Assembly: GCA_035311445.1 (NCBI GenBank) | Contig: DATGCX010000298.1 | Coordinates: 1 to 48,325, forward strand | Direction: 5' to 3' | DNA length: 48,325 nt | Source of the DNA: JAJPKK01 sp035311445 | GTDB lineage: Bacteria; Pseudomonadota; Alphaproteobacteria; Rhizobiales; Xanthobacteraceae | Part shown: piece by piece, positions 44,617-48,325 of the stretch | Position numbering within the stretch: position 1 is the stretch's first letter | Layout of the letters: each line of letters opens with the position of its first letter | Translations under genes and position numbers: made by a program | The notes under the pieces: model-generated | Told to the model about the DNA's origin: nothing | Databases searched by the model: none | What the model saw: the letters and a program-made list of their open reading frames with translations, nothing else

Positions 44617-45579
44617 ATGTTAAGAGGCGTATTCGCGTTTGCGTGCGTTGTAGCGGCATGTTCGTCCGCGGCGGCCGCCGATCTGACAACCACTCTCTCG
44701 AAGGAAAACAGGACAATTGTCGCTCTCAGCGGCGAGCTTGCAGAAGGCGACGCGAGCCGGGTCAGGGATATTTTGAGGGCTTCGGCGAGCTCCGCCCGGC
44801 CGGTCGCCGCCATGCGATTTAATTCGCCGGGTGGCAGCCTGACCGAAGGTGTCAGGCTGGCCGGCATCATTCAGACTGCAAAAATTGCCACGGTGATTCC
44901 TAGCGGAGCGACATGTGCCGCGGCCTGCTTCGTTGCCTTTGCCGCTAGCAATCAGAAATTCGTAAGCGCCTCGGCAACTGTTGGGGTTCCCGGCGCGTCC
45001 GATCGATCTGGTCGGGACGCTGCAGGCGAAATCCCTTCCATTGTGCTGATCGTCAAGGAGCTGGGACTGCTGGACGCGATTGTTGAAAAAATGCTCACCA
45101 CGCCTGCGGACGAAATCTTCTGGCTCACTCAGGATGATCTCCGCGCCATGGGCGCGACAACGACCGGAAGACCTGTTCAGGTTGCGCCGGAACCATCGCG
45201 AGCTGTGCAGCAGCCGACACAAGTTGCACCATCCCCGAAAGCCGCTGCGTCCGAACCTTCGGGATTGAAGAACTGGAATGACGTGGTGAGTGCGGCCCTG
45301 GCAATTTCGAAGGAGCAGAACCGCGGTGAGCCGTACACCGCAAGACAATGCGGGCTGAAATTCAACAGTTGCGCCACCGCGGTGTTTTATACCGGCAACG
45401 ACGGCAAGCAGGTGATGGTGCGAACGATCAGGGACCCGAACGGCAAGCATCTCACGCATGAGACCTGCACATTCAACGAGCCGAAGGATGTGCGCACATG
45501 TACCGATTGGGATGAGGGAACAACCCGTCGCGACGTGCGGGACGATAAAGGAAGTTGGCGCAAGATGACGGCCGAATGA
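44617..45579 (+). CDS. secreted ClpP/crotonase-fold protein lacking the nucleophile
   Basis: 320 residues from ATG 44617 (TTG 44575 is an alternative). Signal peptide to about SSAAAAD. Residues ~20-155 are the ClpP-like fold found in many periplasmic proteins of rhizobia: GELAEGDASRVRDIL, MRFNSPGGSLTEGVRLAGII and GATCAAACFVAFAASNQKFVSASATVGVPG. Active members usually have Ser in a CASAC-type block and His after the GV; here these are Ala (CAAAC) and Pro (GVP). So it is probably not a protease. A Pro-rich linker leads to a C-terminal region with four Cys. It may bind peptides or envelope partners. Confidence 0.7.
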   Translation: MLRGVFAFACVVAACSSAAAADLTTTLSKENRTIVALSGELAEGDASRVRDILRASASSARPVAAMRFNSPGGSLTEGVRLAGIIQTAKIATVIPSGATCAAACFVAFAASNQKFVSASATVGVPGASDRSGRDAAGEIPSIVLIVKELGLLDAIVEKMLTTPADEIFWLTQDDLRAMGATTTGRPVQVAPEPSRAVQQPTQVAPSPKAAASEPSGLKNWNDVVSAALAISKEQNRGEPYTARQCGLKFNSCATAVFYTGNDGKQVMVRTIRDPNGKHLTHETCTFNEPKDVRTCTDWDEGTTRRDVRDDKGSWRKMTAE

Positions 45580-45693
45580 ATCGTTCCGCGCAGCAGGGAG
45601 CGAACCGCGTCTGTCACGGGGCGACGCACACGGAGCGAAAACGGATGAGGCGGCATGCCGATCGAGAGAGGAATAAGAGGGAGGGATAAAGAC

Positions 45694-45733
45694 TTGCATC
45701 CGCCCCAGCATGAGGTATAGTCCCCTAGACTAT
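45694..45733 (+). promoter_or_regulatory. candidate promoter with inverted repeat
   Basis: TTGCAT (45694-45699), a 16-bp spacer and TATAGT (45716-45721) resemble a sigma70-type promoter. The -10 overlaps an inverted repeat ATAGTC-CCCTA-GACTAT (45717-45733) that could be an operator. It is 24-60 bp before the small membrane protein at 45757. No terminator was seen between this and the preceding gene. Confidence 0.35.
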
Positions 45734-45756
45734 CTCAGCCGGAGCGCCGCGTTCCC

Positions 45757-46014
45757 ATGTCTCCCACCGATATCCCGGCCATTGATCACGCGGAAGCGAG
45801 GCGAGCGAAGATATCGTACCGCCGTCCCGCCAAGGGGGCTTCCGGTTGGCGAGAATCCGTGCCGATGCGGTTCTTTGTGGGGGCCGCGCTGTTTGCGATC
45901 CCGTTGTTCATTTACGGCTTGATGTCGTTTCCGAATCCATTGCAGCCCCTCTTTACGACGACTGAAGCCCTATTGGCGCTCGCCTTGCTCGGCCTTGTGA
46001 TCGGCTTTGCCTAA
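45757..46014 (+). CDS. small integral membrane protein
   Basis: 85 residues. A basic, soluble N-terminus (~36 residues: EARRAKISYRRPAKGASGWRES) is followed by two hydrophobic segments, FFVGAALFAIPLFIYGLM and LFTTTEALLALALLGLVIGFA, split by a short Pro-containing turn. Probably a two-helix hairpin with the basic part in the cytoplasm. I do not recognise a family. A promoter and inverted repeat precede it. Confidence 0.5.
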   Translation: MSPTDIPAIDHAEARRAKISYRRPAKGASGWRESVPMRFFVGAALFAIPLFIYGLMSFPNPLQPLFTTTEALLALALLGLVIGFA

Positions 46015-46237
46015 GTAACGCCCCACAGGCCCATCCCCCCCGGGGCGCATCATTCGGGCTTAGCTATTATATTTCAATGTGATATTTACATTTAATCGCA
46101 CGAAACTTGAGCTGAGCTGCGCAGTGACGGCGAGGCGCATTTTGGCTGAACGAAATACCCTTAGAAATCATTGAGAAATCATGATGTTACAAAGGGGGTT
46201 TGGGGCGCCCGAGGCTGGCAGCAGGCCCAACGGCGCA
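46015..46237. other. AT-rich intergenic stretch
   Basis: 223 bp between the membrane protein stop and the convergent DapA-family stop. Positions about 46061-46117 are markedly AT-rich (CTATTATATTTCAATGTGAT). No gene, strong hairpin with T run or repeat recognised. Confidence 0.4.
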
Positions 46238-47191
46238 TCATGCCGCTCTCGTAGCCCGTTCCTCCAGCAGACCGGCCTCGATCAGCGCCGCTCGGACGCG
46301 CTCGATCTCGGCGGCGCCAAGCTTGACCAGCGGCGGGCGCACTACGGCGCGCGGGATGCGGCCGAGCAGCACCAGCGCTTCCTTCATGCGGTTGTGCATG
46401 TCAACGAACGGATCGGCATAGAACGCGCGTGCGAGCGGGTAGATGCGGTCGTTGATCGCCTTGGCGGCGGCGAGGTCGTTTGCCGCCACGGCGCGGAACA
46501 GCTGCGCCTGCAGATCGGCGATGACACTGCCGGCACCTGACAACAGCCCCTGGCAGCCGAGCACTAGCGAGGAGAACAGCCAGGATGAATGGGTGGTCAG
46601 CACGTTCACGGGCCGCGTCAGGTTTTGCAGCGTGCGCACCTGCCACTCATGGAGTTGCACGTTGTTGGTCCAATCCTTGATGGCGCGGATCGACGGTACG
46701 GCGTCGAGGAGACGCAGCAGTGTATCGGGCGGATAGCCCTGGCCGGTTGCGAGCGGATATTGGAACGCGATGATCGGCAGGTCCGACGCGTCAGCGATAC
46801 GGCGGAAATGGGTAATCGCCATTTCGGCGTTTTGCCCCAGCGTGAAGGGGCCGGGCGGAAACACCAGCAATGCCGAAGCGCCGCCCGCTGTCGCGGCGCG
46901 CGCGATCCGCGCCGCCTCCTGGCTGCCGTCCGCCCACACGCCGTGCACGATCGGCAGCCAGCCGCCGACTTCTTCGGCCGCAATTTCCATCACGCAGCGC
47001 TGCTCCTCACTCGTGCAAGAGGCGACCTCGGTCGAATGGGCGTTGACCGTGATGGCCGAGAGTCCCTCTACTGCCGCGACATGGCGCAGATGGTTGCGGA
47101 AGCTTTGTTCATCGATCGAAAGATCGTCTTCAAACGGCAGCACCACGGCCGGAATGACGCCTGCGGGAATGAACGCGGGATGGCGGGTCAT
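46238..47191 (-). CDS. dihydrodipicolinate synthase / N-acetylneuraminate lyase family protein
   Basis: 317 residues. A (beta/alpha)8 class I aldolase: PAGVIPAVVLPFEDDLSIDEQSFRNHLRHV at the start, the Tyr of IIAFQYPLATG, and the Schiff-base Lys in IRAIKDWTNN. The lengths and motifs fit the DapA/NAL family, which covers lyases, dehydratases and aldolases of 2-oxo acids. The usual Gly-rich G-T/S-T-G-E motif reads NAHSTEVAS, so it is not a housekeeping DapA; more likely a catabolic 2-keto acid aldolase or dehydratase. ATG 47191 has GGAG upstream. It stands alone. Confidence 0.85.
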   Translation of the reverse strand: MTRHPAFIPAGVIPAVVLPFEDDLSIDEQSFRNHLRHVAAVEGLSAITVNAHSTEVASCTSEEQRCVMEIAAEEVGGWLPIVHGVWADGSQEAARIARAATAGGASALLVFPPGPFTLGQNAEMAITHFRRIADASDLPIIAFQYPLATGQGYPPDTLLRLLDAVPSIRAIKDWTNNVQLHEWQVRTLQNLTRPVNVLTTHSSWLFSSLVLGCQGLLSGAGSVIADLQAQLFRAVAANDLAAAKAINDRIYPLARAFYADPFVDMHNRMKEALVLLGRIPRAVVRPPLVKLGAAEIERVRAALIEAGLLEERATRAA

Positions 47192-47447
47192 GAGATGCTC
47201 CGATTTTCTGGCCGGCGATGGAGTGGCGCGTGGGTATTAAATTTTAGCCGATCCAGGGGACGGTGGCACGACAAAATCCGTCCCAAAACGCGCCAGCAAG
47301 TGCGTGGTTCGTCGGCGTGCCAACAATTGGCCCTGTTCGCGCTCGGCCTCCTGTGGAGTTGCCCTTTTGGAACCACAGGCAATGCCCTGAATTTTAAGCT
47401 ATACATTGCGCAAGTGGTGCGCGATGGCTCACATATGAGGTTCCCAG

Positions 47448-47726
47448 ATGAAGAATCTTAAAGCTGGACGCGGTCGGTTCACAACGATCGCGGTGCTTGG
47501 ATTAATAGCCGGTTTGATTGCCGCGTCTTCAGCCGCGGCGGTTGCCCAGACGGCCCGCGAGGCCTGCACCAGCGACGCGTTCCGGCTTTGCAGCGCCGCC
47601 ATGCCGGATGTCGCCCGCACCAAGGCGTGCCTCGCAAGAAACCGCAGCAGCCTCAGCCCATTGTGCCGGACCGCTTTCGCGAGCGCTGGAACGCATGCGC
47701 GCCATCACCATCATCACCACCACTAG
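47448..47726 (+). CDS. small secreted Cys-containing protein with a natural His7 tail
   Basis: 92 residues. A signal peptide (TTIAVLGLIAGLIAASSAAAVAQ) precedes a ~45-residue domain with four Cys: EACTSDAFRLCSAAMPDVARTKACLARNRSSLSPLCRTAF. The spacing is typical of a helical hairpin with two disulfides found in small alphaproteobacterial secreted proteins. It ends in ARHHHHHHH. The His run is followed directly by the native stop, and no vector sequence is seen. The tail could bind Ni, Zn or Cu in the periplasm; this is inference. Confidence 0.65.
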   Translation: MKNLKAGRGRFTTIAVLGLIAGLIAASSAAAVAQTAREACTSDAFRLCSAAMPDVARTKACLARNRSSLSPLCRTAFASAGTHARHHHHHHH

Positions 47727-47761
47727 ACCATTTTACGACTACGTTGAGCATATCCTGCAGA

Positions 47762-47852
47762 GTGGTGGCCGGGCTTGTCCCGGCCATCCACGTCTTCGTC
47801 GCTGAAGGCACGCAAATAAGACGTGAAGGCCCGCGACAAGTGCGGGCCTGAC
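47762..47852. repeat. palindromic repeat after the His-tail gene
   Basis: GGCCGGGCTTGTCCCGGCC makes the first stem (47767-47785), CACGTCTT and AAGACGTG face each other further out, and GGCCCGCGACAAGTGCGGGCC forms the last stem. Many rhizobial genomes carry repeats of this kind. It follows the small secreted gene by ~36 bp and may act as a 3'-end hairpin. Confidence 0.7.
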
Positions 47853-47902
47853 GCAGGAAAAAGCGAGTCAATCATATCGAAACCGCTCGGGCGTACCGAG
47901 CT

Positions 47903-48325
47903 TTACGCATACAAACCCGCTACGATCGGCATACGGGCGGCGCGCAGCGCCGGGAACAAGCCGCCGACGAGACCGACGATGAGGGCCAGCAGCACGCCCT
48001 GGCCGACAAGAGCCGGGCTTAGTCTGAAATTGAACACCACTTGAGTGAAATTGCCGCCGAGCGTGGAGGCACTGAGACCATCGAAGATGGCGTAGGTCAG
48101 GACGGCCCCGATGGCACCGCCCATCGTTGCCAGCAGGAGCGACTCGGTCAAGGTACCGACAAAGGCCGAAAAACCGCCAAAACCGATCGCTCGCAAGGTG
48201 GCAATCTCGGTGGCGCGGGCCGCCACGGATGAATACATGGTGTTGAGCGCGCCGGCCAGCGCGCCGAACGCCATGGCGATGGCCAGCGGCCAGCCGAGCT
48301 TCTGGATGAGATCGGTGGTCTGCGA
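47903..48325 (-). CDS. FtsX/MacB-family ABC transporter permease, C-terminal part (runs off the window)
   Basis: The frame is open to the window edge, giving the last 140 residues; the N-terminus lies beyond 48325. Three or four hydrophobic segments (LAIAMAFGALAGALNTMYSSVAARATEIATLRAIGF, LLLATMGGAIGAVLTYAIF, GQGVLLALIVGLVGGLFPALRAARMPIVAGL) and the EIATLRAIGF motif are characteristic of the FtsX domain of MacB- and LolCE-like permeases. These are mechanotransmission ABC exporters. The ATPase and any fusion partner would be outside the window. Confidence 0.85.
   Translation of the reverse strand, partial: SQTTDLIQKLGWPLAIAMAFGALAGALNTMYSSVAARATEIATLRAIGFGGFSAFVGTLTESLLLATMGGAIGAVLTYAIFDGLSASTLGGNFTQVVFNFRLSPALVGQGVLLALIVGLVGGLFPALRAARMPIVAGLYA

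Noticed and set aside
47700..47726. His7 tail as a sign of vector contamination
   Set aside because: The run is within a native signal-peptide protein, ends at its own stop, and is followed by typical rhizobial repeat sequence.

Overview
The window looks like a chromosomal segment of a GC-rich alphaproteobacterium of the order Hyphomicrobiales (Bradyrhizobium / Rhodopseudomonas / Xanthobacteraceae type). The grounds are the diheme Sox system, the urt-ure gene order, the UbiD / PrpD / TAXI / NitT-type protein families and a dense load of short dispersed palindromes. No rRNA, tRNA, CRISPR or prophage was seen. Family names come from reading the translations, not from database searches.

Layout. 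1-5.0 kb: an ISAzo13-like transposase remnant, a Gfo/Idh/MocA oxidoreductase, two unrecognised genes, a radical SAM protein, an MliC-like lysozyme-inhibitor homologue and a small secreted protein. 5.3-6.4 kb: an enolase-superfamily enzyme. 6.6-11.5 kb: a thiosulfate-oxidation cluster soxW-X-Y-Z-A-B, without soxCD, soxV or soxR in view. 11.5-11.9 kb: a palindromic mobile element nested inside another. 11.9-16.3 kb: a Cache-TAXI binding protein, a creatinase-like M24 protein lacking several metal ligands, and a second enolase-superfamily enzyme.

16.5-31.2 kb is the most unusual part. A minus-strand set encodes cytochrome c, a thiamine-diphosphate enzyme with a twin-arginine export signal, and a second cytochrome c. 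It is followed by a secreted NHL propeller, an SDR without its catalytic Ser/Tyr, an MmgE/PrpD protein with a Tat-like N-terminus, an acyl-CoA ligase, a 720-residue secreted Cna-like/haem-c/propeller protein, a RAYT transposase, a UbiD decarboxylase and a NitT/TauT-type binding protein. I infer a catabolic island for an unidentified organic acid, with part of the oxidation outside the cytoplasm.

31.4-44.3 kb (minus strand): urtABCDE (urea ABC importer), ureD, ureA, ureB, an AbrB/VapC toxin-antitoxin pair, a GFA-domain gene, ureC, ureE, ureF, ureG. A well-spaced sigma54 promoter precedes urtA, so the unit takes up and hydrolyses urea under probable nitrogen control. 44.6-48.3 kb: a ClpP-like periplasmic protein lacking its nucleophile, a small membrane protein, a DapA-family lyase/aldolase, a small secreted protein with a natural seven-His tail, and the end of an FtsX/MacB-type permease.

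The window is full of palindromes. Several have a GTAG head like REP sequences, and a RAYT gene lies between two of them. Others sit inside or at the edges of genes (acyl-CoA ligase, ureD, ureF, ureG, a cytochrome c) and provide start-proximal codons, stop codons or in-frame insertions.
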